From NCBI RefSeq assembly GCF_019802055.1, contig NZ_JAHVHW010000007.1, positions 1,141,403-1,205,402 on the forward strand: 64,000 nucleotides of DNA, given 5' to 3'. The notes beneath the pieces are model-generated. The model was not told the DNA's origin and did not search any database. It was given only the letters and a program-made list of their open reading frames with translations. The DNA comes from Ferrimonas balearica. GTDB lineage: Bacteria > Pseudomonadota > Gammaproteobacteria > Enterobacterales > Shewanellaceae. The position numbers and the translations under genes are program-made. Shown here piece after piece: positions 43,590 to 53,376 of this stretch (the first letter of the stretch is position 1; every line of letters starts with the position of its first letter).

Positions 43590-44135
43590 ATAAAAGGCGG
43601 AAAACAGAAAGGTCCGATCAATAAGGACCGTAACCGTATCAACGGCGAAATTCGCGCGCGGGAAGTGCGCCTGATTGACGCTGAAGGCGAGCAGGCGGGC
43701 ATCGTATCCTTGAATGAAGCACTGGATATGGCAGCCTCAGCTGAACTGGACTTGGTCGAGATCAGCCCGAACGCCGAGCCTCCGGTCTGTCGTGTGATGG
43801 ACTACGGTAAGTTCCTGTACGAAAAGAGTAAGGCTGCTAACGAGCAGCGCAAAAAGACCAAGCAGATCCAGGTTAAGGAACTTAAGTTCCGCCCTGGAAC
43901 TGATGTGGGCGACTATCAGGTAAAACTACGCAACCTGGTTCGCTTCTTGGAAGACGGAGACAAAGTGAAAGTAACACTGCGTTTCCGTGGGCGTGAAATG
44001 GCACACCAACAATTGGGTTTTGACCTGCTGAATCGTATTAAAGACGATACTGCAGAGCTGGCCCAGGTGGAGTCCTTCCCGAAAATGGAAGGCCGCCAGG
44101 CCATCATGGTCCTCGCGCCCAAAAAGAAACAGTAA
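43590..44135 (+). CDS. infC: Translation initiation factor IF-3 (start codon ATA)
   Basis: A 181-residue protein aligned with E. coli IF3 (180) from KGGK onward; the only codon at the expected start is ATA at 43590, followed by AAA GGC GGA AAA. GGAGG at 43577-43581, inside the end of thrS, is 8 nt upstream. In E. coli the start is the rare AUU, which IF3 itself rejects, giving autoregulation. ATA would do the same. Conserved IF3 segments include [31 protein letters not shown] [15 protein letters not shown], and the C-terminal MVLAPKKKQ. Confidence 0.95.
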   Translation: MKGGKQKGPINKDRNRINGEIRAREVRLIDAEGEQAGIVSLNEALDMAASAELDLVEISPNAEPPVCRVMDYGKFLYEKSKAANEQRKKTKQIQVKELKFRPGTDVGDYQVKLRNLVRFLEDGDKVKVTLRFRGREMAHQQLGFDLLNRIKDDTAELAQVESFPKMEGRQAIMVLAPKKKQ

Positions 44136-44149
44136 GGCCCACAAGTAGC

Positions 44150-44183
44150 AAATCAGCCGGGCCTTGGCTCGGCTGATTTTGTT
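44150..44183 (+). terminator. Terminator/attenuator between infC and rpmI
   Basis: AAATCAGCCG pairs with CGGCTGATTT (44150-44159 with 44170-44179), followed by a T-rich stretch. As rpmI-rplT must be expressed, read-through or a separate promoter is implied. Confidence 0.65.
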
Positions 44184-44226
44184 CGCCTTGCAGTTCATTT
44201 AATTTAACAATGCGGAGTTTCTTCCA

Positions 44227-44424
44227 ATGCCGAAGATGAAATCTCACCGTGGCGCTGCAAAGCGCTTCAAGAAGACCGCCTCTGGTGGCTTCAAGCGTAA
44301 GCAGTCTCACCTGCGCCATATCCTGACCAAGAAGAGCACCAAGCGTAAGCGCCACCTGCGCGCCGCCGCTATGGTAGCTAAAGTAGACGTAGCATCCGTA
44401 CAGCGCATGCTGCCGTACGCTTAA
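44227..44424 (+). CDS. rpmI: Ribosomal protein L35
   Basis: A 65-residue very basic protein, [21 protein letters not shown] at the start, exactly the L35 family length. In E. coli the upstream mRNA is the target of L20 repression. Confidence 0.98.
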   Translation: MPKMKSHRGAAKRFKKTASGGFKRKQSHLRHILTKKSTKRKRHLRAAAMVAKVDVASVQRMLPYA

Positions 44425-44446
44425 TTTGACTGGTAGGAGATAAACA

Positions 44447-44806
44447 ATGGCTCGCGTAAAACGTGGTGTGACCGCTCGTGCCCGTCACAAGAAAGTTCTC
44501 AAGCAAGCTAAGGGTTACTACGGTGCCCGTAGCCGTATCTATCGTGTAGCATTCCAAGCCGTTACCAAGGCTGGTCAATACGCTTATCGTGACCGTCGTG
44601 CTAAGAAGCGCGTGTTCCGTCAGCTGTGGATCGCCCGTATCAACGCTGCTGCTCGTCAGAATGGCATGTCTTACAGCCGTTTCATCAACGGTCTGAAGAA
44701 AGCTTCTGTTGAGATCGATCGTAAGATCCTGGCCGACATCGCTGTATTCGACAAAGTGGTATTTGCCGCTCTGGTAGAAAAAGCGAAAGAAGCTCTGGCC
44801 AAGTAA
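44447..44806 (+). CDS. rplT: Ribosomal protein L20
   Basis: A 119-residue basic protein beginning [21 protein letters not shown], conserved L20 throughout. Binds 23S rRNA early in 50S assembly and represses rpmI-rplT translation. AGGAG precedes the ATG. Confidence 0.98.
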   Translation: MARVKRGVTARARHKKVLKQAKGYYGARSRIYRVAFQAVTKAGQYAYRDRRAKKRVFRQLWIARINAAARQNGMSYSRFINGLKKASVEIDRKILADIAVFDKVVFAALVEKAKEALAK

Positions 44807-44807
44807 G

Positions 44808-44867
44808 ATTACCCTTCCGGGTAATGTACCGAACCAGTGAAGAGGGCGCCCCAGGGCGCCCTTTTTT
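44808..44867 (+). terminator. Two hairpins ending the thrS-rplT operon
   Basis: ATTACCC/GGGTAAT with loop TTCC (44808-44825), then GGGCGCC/GGCGCCC (44844-44861) with six T. The second is a standard intrinsic terminator. Confidence 0.88.
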
Positions 44868-44885
44868 CATGCCTGAAATTCGGGT

Positions 44886-45680
44886 TTACCAGTCATCCGG
44901 AACCACAAAACAATGCTGGTGACGGTCCACATCATAAAGATGCTTGGGCCAGTCCAGGGTGGACGGTGCTCGGTAGCGGGACAACAGTCGCCAATCCCTT
45001 CCAGCTAACCAATCTGTGCGCGCCAATCGTCGGTAATGGCCCGAAGGCAATTGGGAATGTCTGTGCCACTGCCCCTGTGGGGCATTTAAAGAGAGTGGTG
45101 CGGGCAACAGGCTGTGATTCGCCGGTGAGTAGAGTCTTCCCTGAAGGACAATCCGCCGCCGTGCGATCTCCCAGCCCCGCTGCTGGCACAACCGTAAGCC
45201 CTCAGGTTGGCTAAGCAGTGGTAACTGGTGATGCTCAAGTCGCGCCAACTTATCCGCCAGGCGATCCTGCTTGCCCGGCCCAATCCAGCTCTCCAGGCCG
45301 GTTCCGCGGCCCAGATAAAACTTCACCGCCACCTCCCAGTGCTCCAATTGGCCTGTAGGAAGGTGCTTCAATACAAAATCCGCACTGCCAATCACCCGCT
45401 TATCCTCCTTCACCAGAACGTCCCGATCGATAAGGTGATAGTCGGGGTGCAGTGAGAAGGCGAGAAGCCAGAGTTGCTCATAATAGTGACCAAGGCGAGC
45501 GATGGGGCGGATCCGAAGAAGGGGCGAGGCGGGGAGGGACGAGAGTGCAGGCAGCAGCGGCCACAAGGGGGCGGCAAACCGGGTTAAGGCCTTGAGGTCG
45601 GTATAGGGCGGCTGTTCAACCAGCGGGGGACTGGACAGCAGCCAGGCCAGGTCACGAAGAATAGGGTGGGAATAGGGCAT
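44886..45680 (-). CDS. DUF1853 family protein
   Basis: A 264-residue cytosolic protein from ATG 45680 (MPYSHPILRDLAWLLSSPPL), the usual DUF1853 start. GHYYEQLWLLAF, GSADFVLKHLPTGQLEHWEVAVKFYLG and QDRLADKLARLEHHQLPLL are characteristic; the ExxVK-like strand hints at a nuclease-type fold, unproven. No ribosome-binding site: the ATG follows directly after the terminator of the upstream gene. Confidence 0.85.
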   Translation of the reverse strand: MPYSHPILRDLAWLLSSPPLVEQPPYTDLKALTRFAAPLWPLLPALSSLPASPLLRIRPIARLGHYYEQLWLLAFSLHPDYHLIDRDVLVKEDKRVIGSADFVLKHLPTGQLEHWEVAVKFYLGRGTGLESWIGPGKQDRLADKLARLEHHQLPLLSQPEGLRLCQQRGWEIARRRIVLQGRLYSPANHSLLPAPLSLNAPQGQWHRHSQLPSGHYRRLARTDWLAGRDWRLLSRYRAPSTLDWPKHLYDVDRHQHCFVVPDDW

Positions 45681-45683
45681 AAG

Positions 45684-45705
45684 AAAAGCCGACCCTAAGG
45701 TCGGC
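45684..45705 (-). terminator. Terminator of the basic-protein gene, adjoining the DUF1853 start
   Basis: On the minus strand GCCGACC, loop TTAG, GGTCGGC, then TTTTCTT and immediately ATG. Confidence 0.8.
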
Positions 45706-45717
45706 TTTCTATTGAGC

Positions 45718-46071
45718 TTAGAAGCCCCGAGGCATTTTAGAACCCTTGGCCAGGTTCTTTGCCCAAGCATCTTTGGGGCTGAGGCCACCCTTATCACCGC
45801 TGGCTTTAACCTTCGCCTTTTGGGCTTTGGCAGGAGCGGCTTTAGGTTTGGCGGTTTTCTTCACCGGAGCCGCTTTGGCTTCCGGGGCCGCAACAGGAGC
45901 GTCGCCAGCCAGTTCAGCAGCCATCTCAGCCAGCTCTCCAAGGCGTACAGACTTACCGTCGTCCACCTTGAACCAGCTGCCTTTTTGTTCGATTTGCGGC
46001 GCTTTACCGTGTTTGGCGAGGTATGCGGCGGTGAATTGCGCGATCACCTCTTCCTTGATCAGTTTTGACAT
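45718..46071 (-). CDS. Small basic Ala/Lys-rich protein of unknown function
   Basis: A 117-residue protein. The N-terminal 60 residues form a compact domain (LIKEEVIAQFTAAYLAKHGKAPQIEQKGSWFKVDDGKSVRLGEL, region about 4-47) and the C-terminal half is a disordered Ala/Lys/Pro tail with AAPVKKTAKPKAAPAKAQKA, resembling a nucleic-acid-binding tail. I do not recognise a named family. Confidence 0.75.
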   Translation of the reverse strand: MSKLIKEEVIAQFTAAYLAKHGKAPQIEQKGSWFKVDDGKSVRLGELAEMAAELAGDAPVAAPEAKAAPVKKTAKPKAAPAKAQKAKVKASGDKGGLSPKDAWAKNLAKGSKMPRGF

Positions 46072-46227
46072 AGTTACATGGTCGCTGTTGAAAATGTCAG
46101 CGGCTGATATTACCTGTATGGGTCCTTAAGTTCAATCCAAGGCGCTCATGGAATCGCCTTCAACCCCAAGAACTTAGACTGGATCATAAAACTCGGTCGC
46201 CACTCTGGACCCCATGGCGTAATCTCC

Positions 46228-46241
46228 CTTGCATAAGCAAG
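46228..46241. promoter_or_regulatory. Palindrome upstream of ldhA
   Basis: CTTGC ATAA GCAAG, a perfect inverted repeat about 67 bp before the ldhA start; a possible operator. The regulator is unknown. Confidence 0.3.
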
Positions 46242-46307
46242 TCCCGGCAAAAGAGCCTAAACCTGTGCAAGGGCATTTCTTGCCAGCTAACCAGACACGA
46301 GGCTGTT

Positions 46308-47300
46308 ATGGAACCGAAACGCGTTGCGGTGTTTTCCAGCAAACCCTACGACAAACACTTTCTGGACCAGGCCAATGACGGTCAGGGAATGCAGCTCGAG
46401 TACTTTGAGAATCGACTACGCAAATCCACCATGCGCCTGGCGGAAGGCTATGACGCCGTATCCTGCTTCGTTAACGATATTGTTGACCGTACCGTGCTGG
46501 AGCACCTGGTCAGTAATGGGATCCGGATGATTGCGCTCCGCTGCGCCGGCTTTAATAACGTCGACCTGGAGGCAGCGAAAGCGCTTGGCGTGCAAGTAGC
46601 CAGGGTGCCGGGCTATTCGCCCGAGTCCGTGGCGGAACACACGGTCGCAATGATCCTCTCTCTTAATCGGCGCTTGACCAAAGCCTACAACCGGGTGAAA
46701 GAGCACAACTTTGACCTTGATGGCCTCTTGGGCTTTAACCTGCAGAAAAGTACGGTAGGCATCATCGGCACAGGGAAAATTGGACTGGCCACCATGCGGG
46801 CACTCAGCGGCTTCGGCTGTCGCCTGCTTTGCCACGATCCCTATCCCTCTGATGAAGCGGCCAAGCTGGGAGAGTACTGCGATCTTGATAAGATCTACCG
46901 GGAGTCCGATGTGATCTCTCTGCACTGTCCTCTGACCGACGAGAGTTACCACCTGATCAACGAGGCGAGCATCGCGAAGATGAAGCAGGGCGTCATGTTG
47001 ATCAATACCTCCCGGGGCGCACTGGTTAATGCCCAACATGCATTGGATGGGATGAAACAGGGTAAGATTGGCTATCTCGGCCTGGATGTCTACGAACTGG
47101 AGGGAGACATCTTCTTCCGCGATCTGTCCGGGAAGGTGCTGCACGATGATGTGTTTGCGCTGCTGCTGAGTTACCCCAATGTTCTGGTTACCGGGCACCA
47201 GGGGTACTTTACCCGGGAGGCGCTGACGGAGATCGGGCAGACCACCATTGATAATCTGGCCGCCCATTTTGAAGGCCGGGTTACCGGCAACGAACTGTGA
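46308..47300 (+). CDS. ldhA: D-lactate dehydrogenase (fermentative, NAD-dependent)
   Basis: A 330-residue 2-hydroxyacid dehydrogenase (E. coli LdhA 329). GIIGTGKIG is the NAD motif; the catalytic Arg is in NTSRGALV, the Glu in DVYELEGD and the His in VTGHQGYF. N-terminal KPYDKHFL matches LdhA. It reduces pyruvate to D-lactate in fermentation. GAGG lies 6 nt before ATG. Nif3-like gene follows after 19 nt. Confidence 0.95.
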   Translation: MEPKRVAVFSSKPYDKHFLDQANDGQGMQLEYFENRLRKSTMRLAEGYDAVSCFVNDIVDRTVLEHLVSNGIRMIALRCAGFNNVDLEAAKALGVQVARVPGYSPESVAEHTVAMILSLNRRLTKAYNRVKEHNFDLDGLLGFNLQKSTVGIIGTGKIGLATMRALSGFGCRLLCHDPYPSDEAAKLGEYCDLDKIYRESDVISLHCPLTDESYHLINEASIAKMKQGVMLINTSRGALVNAQHALDGMKQGKIGYLGLDVYELEGDIFFRDLSGKVLHDDVFALLLSYPNVLVTGHQGYFTREALTEIGQTTIDNLAAHFEGRVTGNEL

Positions 47301-47319
47301 ATAATCCGAAGAAATAACG

Positions 47320-48075
47320 ATGTTAAGAGAAGAACTGATCCGCTATTTGGATGACTTGCTGAAGCCCTGGTTGATTAACGATTACGCGCCGAACGGCCTG
47401 CAGGTTGAGGGGAAGGACACCATTCGCAAAGTGGTGACAGCAGTGACTGCCGACCAGTTTGCTGTCGATGCGGCTGTGGCCGCTAATGCGGACGTGCTGC
47501 TGGTGCATCATGGCTACTTCTGGAAGAGCGAACCCGCTCCCATCACAGGCATGAAGAAGCGCCGGATTGAGCAACTGATTAAGCATGACATCAACCTGAT
47601 CGCTTACCACCTGCCGCTGGATGTGCACCCTGAACTAGGCAATAACGCGGAGCTGGCCAAAGCGTTGGGCGTTGTGAATGTCCGGGCTTTCGAAGAGGGC
47701 AATGACGCCAGCCTGGTGCTGCGGGGGGAACTGGATCCACCGCTGACTGGCCATCAGTTGGCGCAACGCATCTCCGACGCGCTGTCTCGTCCGCCCCTGC
47801 ACATTGCCGGGCACGACCGCCCCATTCGGACTCTGGCCTGGTGTACCGGTGGGGCCCAGGACTACATCGATGGCGTGGCTGCGGCCGGATTGGACGCGTT
47901 TCTATCCGGTGAGGTGTCTGAGCGCACTTACCATAGCGCTGTGGAGCAGGGCATCGACTACTACGCCTGTGGCCATCACGCCACCGAACGCGGGGGCGTT
48001 AAGGCGCTGGGAGAGCGATTGGGCAAGGAGTTGGGCCTGGAGGTCAGCTTCGTCGATACGCCCAACCCGGTTTAA
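47320..48075 (+). CDS. ybgI: Nif3-like dinuclear metal-centre protein (YbgI)
   Basis: A 251-residue protein (E. coli YbgI 247). NIF3 motifs are NDYAPNGLQVEG, LLVHHGYFWK, LIAYHLPLDVHPELGNN, and the C-terminal CGHHATERGG; the His and Glu residues bind two metals. It may act as a GTP cyclohydrolase-like or structural hexameric protein; the role is unsettled. Convergent 4-bp overlap with the antiporter gene. Confidence 0.95.
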   Translation: MLREELIRYLDDLLKPWLINDYAPNGLQVEGKDTIRKVVTAVTADQFAVDAAVAANADVLLVHHGYFWKSEPAPITGMKKRRIEQLIKHDINLIAYHLPLDVHPELGNNAELAKALGVVNVRAFEEGNDASLVLRGELDPPLTGHQLAQRISDALSRPPLHIAGHDRPIRTLAWCTGGAQDYIDGVAAAGLDAFLSGEVSERTYHSAVEQGIDYYACGHHATERGGVKALGERLGKELGLEVSFVDTPNPV

Positions 48076-49859
48076 CCCTTATCCTCGGGGATCAGCGCCA
48101 GGATCTCCCATCCGGCATCCGGTTCAAAGGGCGCCTGTGCGGTAAAGACCCTCAGCTTACGCTGGGGGTCAAACGCAAACAGGGGTACCGCCATCTTGCC
48201 TTGCTGGGCCTGGTAGCTGTCCCAGCCAAAACTCCCCGTCAGCTTGGTGGCACGGATCTGCGCACCCTGAGCCACCATACTGCTCAATTTCGCAAAGTAC
48301 GCTTCCTCCCCAAACAGGGATTGATGGCGCTCTGCCCGACGCCTTCTTGGGCTGCTGTCTCTGGGTTGCTCCGGCAACCGATACACCTTATGCGCCCCAA
48401 AGCGGTCTTCGTAGTGATAGGCCACATCGGCATTGAGTCGATGGTAGGGCGCCAGCACCAACAGCCGGTCAACCAAAGAGAGGTCCAGCGTGGCGTCGGC
48501 ATGCTCTGAGGTGGGGTTACCGTAATAGACCGGCAGATCCTGCATTCTCGCCTGACTCAGGCTATCCCAGTTGGTGTCGCTCAAAACCACGGGGATCTCA
48601 TAGCGCGACAGGGCTGCGGCGATGGCGCGAGCCAGCGGGTTGGCGCCGAAGATTAGGAATCCATTTCGCGGAGGCGCTTTTAGGCCAAGCCAGTTTGCCA
48701 TCGGTGAGGTTAACAGGCTCTGCATCACCACGGTGGCGATGATCACCAGGAACACCAGCGGCACCAACCGTTCGGTTCCCGGCAGATTCTGCTCCGCCAG
48801 CTTCAACGCGAACAGAGAGGAGACCGCCGCGGCCACGATCCCTCTGGGCGCCACCCAACCCACCATCCATCGCTCTTTCCAGGACAGTGCTGATCCCAGT
48901 GAACACAGCATCACCGCTACGGGCCGGGCAACCAACACCAGCACCGCCAACCAAAGCAGCGCCGGGCCATCTATCTGGCCAATGTCTGCGGGTGTCAGTC
49001 TGGCAGCAAGCAGAAGAAACAGCGCGGAGATAAGTAGGATGGAAAGGGTCTCTTTGAACTCGATGATGGGGTCCAGATCCAGTCCACGGGTGTTGGCCAG
49101 CCATATGCCCATAACGGTGACGGTCAACAGCCCGGATTCGTGGGTCAACTCATTGCTGATGGCAAAGGCGGCCAGCATCAGAGTCAGCACCGCCACCACT
49201 TCAAGATAGTGTGGGAAGAATCGCCGTTTAAGAGCCTGTGCCAGCAGGAATCCGCCGAGCGCACCAGCGAGTATGCCGGTAAGGATCGTCTGTCCAAACG
49301 CCAGCAGCGCGTGTTCGACAGCCAGACTCTGGCGAACGCTGATGTACTCATACACCAGCACCGCCAGCAGGGCGCCGATGGGATCGATCAGGATCCCCTC
49401 CCAGTGCAGCAGCGTCGCCAGGCGCGGCGACAAGCGCACGCTGCGAAGCAGGGGGGCGATAACGGTGGGACCGGTAACGACCACCAATGCACCCAGCAAA
49501 GCCGACAATCCCGATGAGAAGCCAAGCAACCAGTAGGCCGCCAGTGCCGCTATGGCGAAGGTCACCAGCATCCCCACGGTGATCATCAGCAGGAGCAGTC
49601 GGTCCTGGCCTTCGATGTCGGCATAGCGGAGAGTCAGGCTACCCTCAAACAGGATGATGGCGACCGCCAGAGAGACAATGGGAAAGAGCAGGTCGCCAAA
49701 AAGGGGATCCGGCTGGAGCAAGCCAAAACCGGGGCCGATCAACAGACCCGCCAGCAAAAGTGGAAGAATGGCGGGCACTTTAAGTCGAAACGCGGTCCAC
49801 TGGCAGAAAATGGAGAGCAGTCCGATGGCGGCAAGGGCAATCAATGGAGATGGCGACAC
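48072..49859 (-). CDS. CPA1-type Na+/H+ antiporter with C-terminal RCK/TrkA-like region
   Basis: A 595-residue protein. About 12 helices in the first 400 residues carry the CPA1 ion-site region (GALVVVTGPTVIAPLL; EGILIDPIGALLAVLVYE). From about residue 405 a Rossmann-like segment (FLIFGANPLARAIAAALSRYEIPVVLSD) resembles the TrkA-N/RCK domain, suggesting nucleotide or NAD control. GTG 49859 is the start; AAAGGAG lies 8 nt upstream. Exchanges Na+ or K+ for H+. Confidence 0.88.
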   Translation of the reverse strand: MSPSPLIALAAIGLLSIFCQWTAFRLKVPAILPLLLAGLLIGPGFGLLQPDPLFGDLLFPIVSLAVAIILFEGSLTLRYADIEGQDRLLLLMITVGMLVTFAIAALAAYWLLGFSSGLSALLGALVVVTGPTVIAPLLRSVRLSPRLATLLHWEGILIDPIGALLAVLVYEYISVRQSLAVEHALLAFGQTILTGILAGALGGFLLAQALKRRFFPHYLEVVAVLTLMLAAFAISNELTHESGLLTVTVMGIWLANTRGLDLDPIIEFKETLSILLISALFLLLAARLTPADIGQIDGPALLWLAVLVLVARPVAVMLCSLGSALSWKERWMVGWVAPRGIVAAAVSSLFALKLAEQNLPGTERLVPLVFLVIIATVVMQSLLTSPMANWLGLKAPPRNGFLIFGANPLARAIAAALSRYEIPVVLSDTNWDSLSQARMQDLPVYYGNPTSEHADATLDLSLVDRLLVLAPYHRLNADVAYHYEDRFGAHKVYRLPEQPRDSSPRRRRAERHQSLFGEEAYFAKLSSMVAQGAQIRATKLTGSFGWDSYQAQQGKMAVPLFAFDPQRKLRVFTAQAPFEPDAGWEILALIPEDKG

Positions 49860-49966
49860 GCTCTAGACTCCTTTAGGGGGAAAACTGAGTCTAGAACAAC
49901 GCGCTGTGAAGTCAGCCGGGTAATGAGTTGCGGGGTTGGTTCAGGGGAAAGGGGGAGTCGAAGGGC

Positions 49967-49994
49967 CGAAAAAAACGGAGCCCGAAGGCTCCGT
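49967..49994 (-). terminator. Terminator of metG
   Basis: On the minus strand ACGGAGCC, loop TTCG, GGCTCCGT, then six T. Confidence 0.88.
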
Positions 49995-50000
49995 CTGCGA

Positions 50001-52058
50001 CTACATGATGCGCTGGCCAGGTTTGGCGCCGCTGTCGGGGCTGAGGATATGGATCTCTTCACCACCCGGGCCGGCAGCCAGTACCATCCCTTCAGACACA
50101 CCGAACTTCATCTTGCGGGGCGCCAGGTTGGCGACCATCACCGTCAGGCGTCCTTCGAGGTCTTCCGGCTGGTAAGCGGACTTGATGCCAGCAAAGACGT
50201 TGCGGGTTTCGCCACCCAGATCCAGCGTCAGTTGGAGCAGCTTGTTGGCACCCTTAACGTGCTCAGCCTTGGCGATGCGAGCCACGCGCAGATCCACTTT
50301 GGCAAAGTCGTCAAAGTTGATGGTTTCCGCGATTGGGTCCTTCTCCAACTCGTCGTTCTGTTCAAGCGTCACAGCACCCTGGTTGGCCAGGGCGGCTTCC
50401 GCTTCAGCATCCACTTTGGTGGCTTCGACAACGGCTTCGATCTTGGCCGGCTCAATACGCTGAATCAGCGCCTTGAACGGGTTGATGGTGTGGCCGGTCA
50501 GTACATCGTTGATGCCATCCCAGGTCAGAGCCGCGCCCAGGAACGCTTCCGTCTCTTCGGCGATCTTCGGCAGTACCGGCTTGAGGTAGATCATCAGGAT
50601 ACGGAACAGGTGAATACCCATGGAGCACACTTCGTGAGTCTTCTGCTCCATGCCTTCCTGCTTGGCCAGCTGCCAGGGGGCGGCGTCGGCGATGTAGGCA
50701 TTGGCTTTGTCGGCCAGCGCCATGATCTCGCGGATCGCTTTACCGAACTCGCGGCCTTCGTAGTAAGCGGCGATCTGATCGGCGGCGTTTTGGAACTCTG
50801 CCAGCAGTTCGGGCTGGTCGATGCCTTCGGCCAGCTTGCCGTCAAAGCGCTTTGCGATAAAGCCGGCGGTGCGGGAGGCGATATTGACCAGCTTGCCTAC
50901 CATGTCGGCGTTTACGCGCTGGGCGAAATCTTCCAGATTGAGGTCGAGATCGTCGATACGGTCGTTCAGTTTGGCAGCGTAGTAGTAACGCAGGTACTCA
51001 GGATTGAGGTGATCCAGGTAGGTACGCGCCTTGATAAAGGTACCGCGGGACTTGGACATCTTGGCACCGTTTACGGTGACATAGCCGTGAGCGAACACGT
51101 TGGTCGGCTTGCGCAGGCCAGCACCGTCCAGCATGGCGGGCCAGAACAGGCTGTGGAAGTAGATGATGTCCTTGCCGATAAAGTGGTACAGCTCGGCGTC
51201 GGAGTCCTTGCTCCAGTATTCGTCGAAATTCAGGTCGTCACGACGCTGGCACAGGTGCTGGAAAGCGCCCATGTAGCCGATGGGGGCGTCCAGCCAGACG
51301 TAGAAGAACTTCTTACCGTCAGTGCCGGGGATCTCAAAGCCGAAGTAGGGCGCATCACGGCTGATGTCCCACTGCTGCAGGCCCTGCTCAAACCATTCGT
51401 TAAGTTTGTTGGCCATCTCGGATTGCAGCGCGCCGGAGCGGGTCCACTCCTCGAGTACGCCTTTGAACTGGGGCAGGTCAAAGAAGTAGTGCTCGGATTC
51501 CTTCAGTACCGGAGTCGCACCGGACAGCACGGACTTGGGGTTCTTCAACTCTACCGGGCTGTAGGTGGTGCCACAGTTTTCGCAGTTGTCGCCGTACTGG
51601 TCTTCGGCGTCACACTTGGGACAGGTGCCCTTAACGAAACGGTCGGGCAGGAACATCTCTTTTTCCGGGTCGAACAACTGCTCGATCACCTTGGTTTTGA
51701 TGTAGCCCCCACCCTTCAGACGGCGATAAACCTCTTCCGCCCACTGGCGGTTCTCGTCGCTGTGGGTGGAGTGGTAGTTGTCGAAGGCGATGTTGAAGTC
51801 GGCAAAATCAGCCTGGTGCTCCTGAGATACCTTGGCGATCATCTCCTCCGGCGTCATGCCCAACTGCTGGGCTTTGAGCATCACCGGGGTGCCGTGGGTG
51901 TCATCGGCACACACGTAGGTGCACTTGTGGCCGCGCAGGTTCTGGAAGCGAACCCAGATATCGGTCTGGATGTATTCCAGCATGTGACCCAAGTGGATGG
52001 GGCCGTTGGCGTACGGCAGGGCACTGGTCACAAGGATTTTTCTACTCTCGGTTGCCAT
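50001..52058 (-). CDS. metG: Methionyl-tRNA synthetase
   Basis: A 685-residue class I enzyme (E. coli 677). ATG 52058 matches the family N terminus ([20 protein letters not shown], the HIGH motif); ATG 52073 is a possible alternative five codons upstream. The zinc Cys set [17 protein letters not shown], the KMSKSRGTF loop and the C-terminal Trbp111-like tRNA-binding domain ([23 protein letters not shown]) are present. Divergent from mrp, as in E. coli. Confidence 0.97.
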   Translation of the reverse strand: MATESRKILVTSALPYANGPIHLGHMLEYIQTDIWVRFQNLRGHKCTYVCADDTHGTPVMLKAQQLGMTPEEMIAKVSQEHQADFADFNIAFDNYHSTHSDENRQWAEEVYRRLKGGGYIKTKVIEQLFDPEKEMFLPDRFVKGTCPKCDAEDQYGDNCENCGTTYSPVELKNPKSVLSGATPVLKESEHYFFDLPQFKGVLEEWTRSGALQSEMANKLNEWFEQGLQQWDISRDAPYFGFEIPGTDGKKFFYVWLDAPIGYMGAFQHLCQRRDDLNFDEYWSKDSDAELYHFIGKDIIYFHSLFWPAMLDGAGLRKPTNVFAHGYVTVNGAKMSKSRGTFIKARTYLDHLNPEYLRYYYAAKLNDRIDDLDLNLEDFAQRVNADMVGKLVNIASRTAGFIAKRFDGKLAEGIDQPELLAEFQNAADQIAAYYEGREFGKAIREIMALADKANAYIADAAPWQLAKQEGMEQKTHEVCSMGIHLFRILMIYLKPVLPKIAEETEAFLGAALTWDGINDVLTGHTINPFKALIQRIEPAKIEAVVEATKVDAEAEAALANQGAVTLEQNDELEKDPIAETINFDDFAKVDLRVARIAKAEHVKGANKLLQLTLDLGGETRNVFAGIKSAYQPEDLEGRLTVMVANLAPRKMKFGVSEGMVLAAGPGGEEIHILSPDSGAKPGQRIM

Positions 52059-52215
52059 CGTCTCTCGATTCATTTCGGGCTACTACAAGGGAGCCAAGTC
52101 TAACCGAAGGACGGCCCTTTTTCACCCACAGAGCAAACCTTTGCCTGCTTTATGGTCATACCTTGCCGGACCCTTCTGGTACACTGTGGCCAACTCAATC
52201 AAAAGGAGCGCGCCT

Positions 52216-53328
52216 GTGAGCGACCAAGCCATCCGCAACGGCCTTCCCGAACCTCTTTCTCAGCAGGTGATTTCTCGCCTGGAACAGCATATCGATCCCT
52301 ATTTGGAACAGGACATTGTCAGCGCTGGCATCGTCCGTGTTCTGGAGATGGATGGTCGCCGACTCCAGCTGGGTATGGCGTTTCCCTACCCCTGCAAGAG
52401 CCAGTACCGCGACCTGGTGATGGCGTTGACGGAGAAACTGTCGGATCTGGAAGAGGTGGATGAAGTTGAGTGTGAGATCGGTCTGGCGGTGCCTGAGATC
52501 AGCGCCAGTTCAGTCCCCGCACTGCCCAATATCCGTAATGTGATTGCTGTGGCGTCAGGAAAGGGCGGGGTAGGGAAATCCACCACCGCAATCAACCTGG
52601 CGCTGGCACTGTCCGCTGAAGGTGCCCGTGTCGGTGTGCTGGATGCCGACATCTACGGCCCCTCTGTGCCAATCATGCTGGGCGTGACCGACTTCCGTCC
52701 TGTCAGCTACGACGGCAAAACCATGGCGCCGGCATTCGCCCACGGAGTGGCGGCCATGTCCATCGGCTTTATGGTGACGGAAGACAACGCCGCAGCCTGG
52801 CGCGGTCCGATGGCTGCCGGTGCGCTGGTTCAGTTGATTAACGAAACCCAGTGGCCGGAACTGGATTACCTGGTGATCGATATGCCGCCGGGCACCGGTG
52901 ACATCCAGCTCACCCTGTCTCAAAAAGTGCCGGTATCAGGCGCGGTGATCGTGACCACCCCGCAGGAGATTGCCACTTCCGATGCCCGTAAGGGGATCAC
53001 CCTGTTTAACAAGGTGAACATCCCGGTTCTGGGTATTGTTGAGAACATGAGCTATCACATCTGCAGCAACTGCGGCAGTAAAGAGCATCCGTTCGGCACT
53101 GGCGGTGGCATTGAGACGGCAAAACGCTACAATGTGCCGCTTTTGGGCGATCTGCCCCTCAATCTCTCCATTCGTGAGCACGTCGATTCTGGTCAGCCCA
53201 GCGTGGTGGCGGACCCGGAAGGGGAGATCGCGGAGGCGTATCGTGAGATCGCCCGTAAAGCGGCGGCCGCACTCGTTTCGCGTTCCGAACCGGAACCGTC
53301 TTTGGCGATTGAGATCACCAGCGACTGA
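52216..53328 (+). CDS. mrp: Iron-sulfur cluster carrier protein Mrp/ApbC
   Basis: A 370-residue P-loop ATPase (E. coli Mrp 369). GTG 52216 has AAAAGGAG 7 nt upstream; the open frame extends to 51997 without support. An N-terminal DUF59/MIP18-like region is followed by the deviant Walker A ASGKGGVGKST, DADIYGPSVP and the cluster-binding CSNCGS. Binds and transfers Fe-S clusters. Starts the forward-strand run mrp-udk-dcd-pabC. Confidence 0.96.
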   Translation: MSDQAIRNGLPEPLSQQVISRLEQHIDPYLEQDIVSAGIVRVLEMDGRRLQLGMAFPYPCKSQYRDLVMALTEKLSDLEEVDEVECEIGLAVPEISASSVPALPNIRNVIAVASGKGGVGKSTTAINLALALSAEGARVGVLDADIYGPSVPIMLGVTDFRPVSYDGKTMAPAFAHGVAAMSIGFMVTEDNAAAWRGPMAAGALVQLINETQWPELDYLVIDMPPGTGDIQLTLSQKVPVSGAVIVTTPQEIATSDARKGITLFNKVNIPVLGIVENMSYHICSNCGSKEHPFGTGGGIETAKRYNVPLLGDLPLNLSIREHVDSGQPSVVADPEGEIAEAYREIARKAAAALVSRSEPEPSLAIEITSD

Positions 53329-53376
53329 ATCCGGTGCCGTCCATAATGTGTTATTCCCCTGTTGAGAACTGAATCC

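Noticed and set aside
49923..52103. 726-codon open frame antisense to metG
   Set aside because: metG is certain on the other strand. The antisense product is a low-complexity Val/Gly/Leu-rich reading typical of high-GC shadow frames, with no ribosome-binding site.
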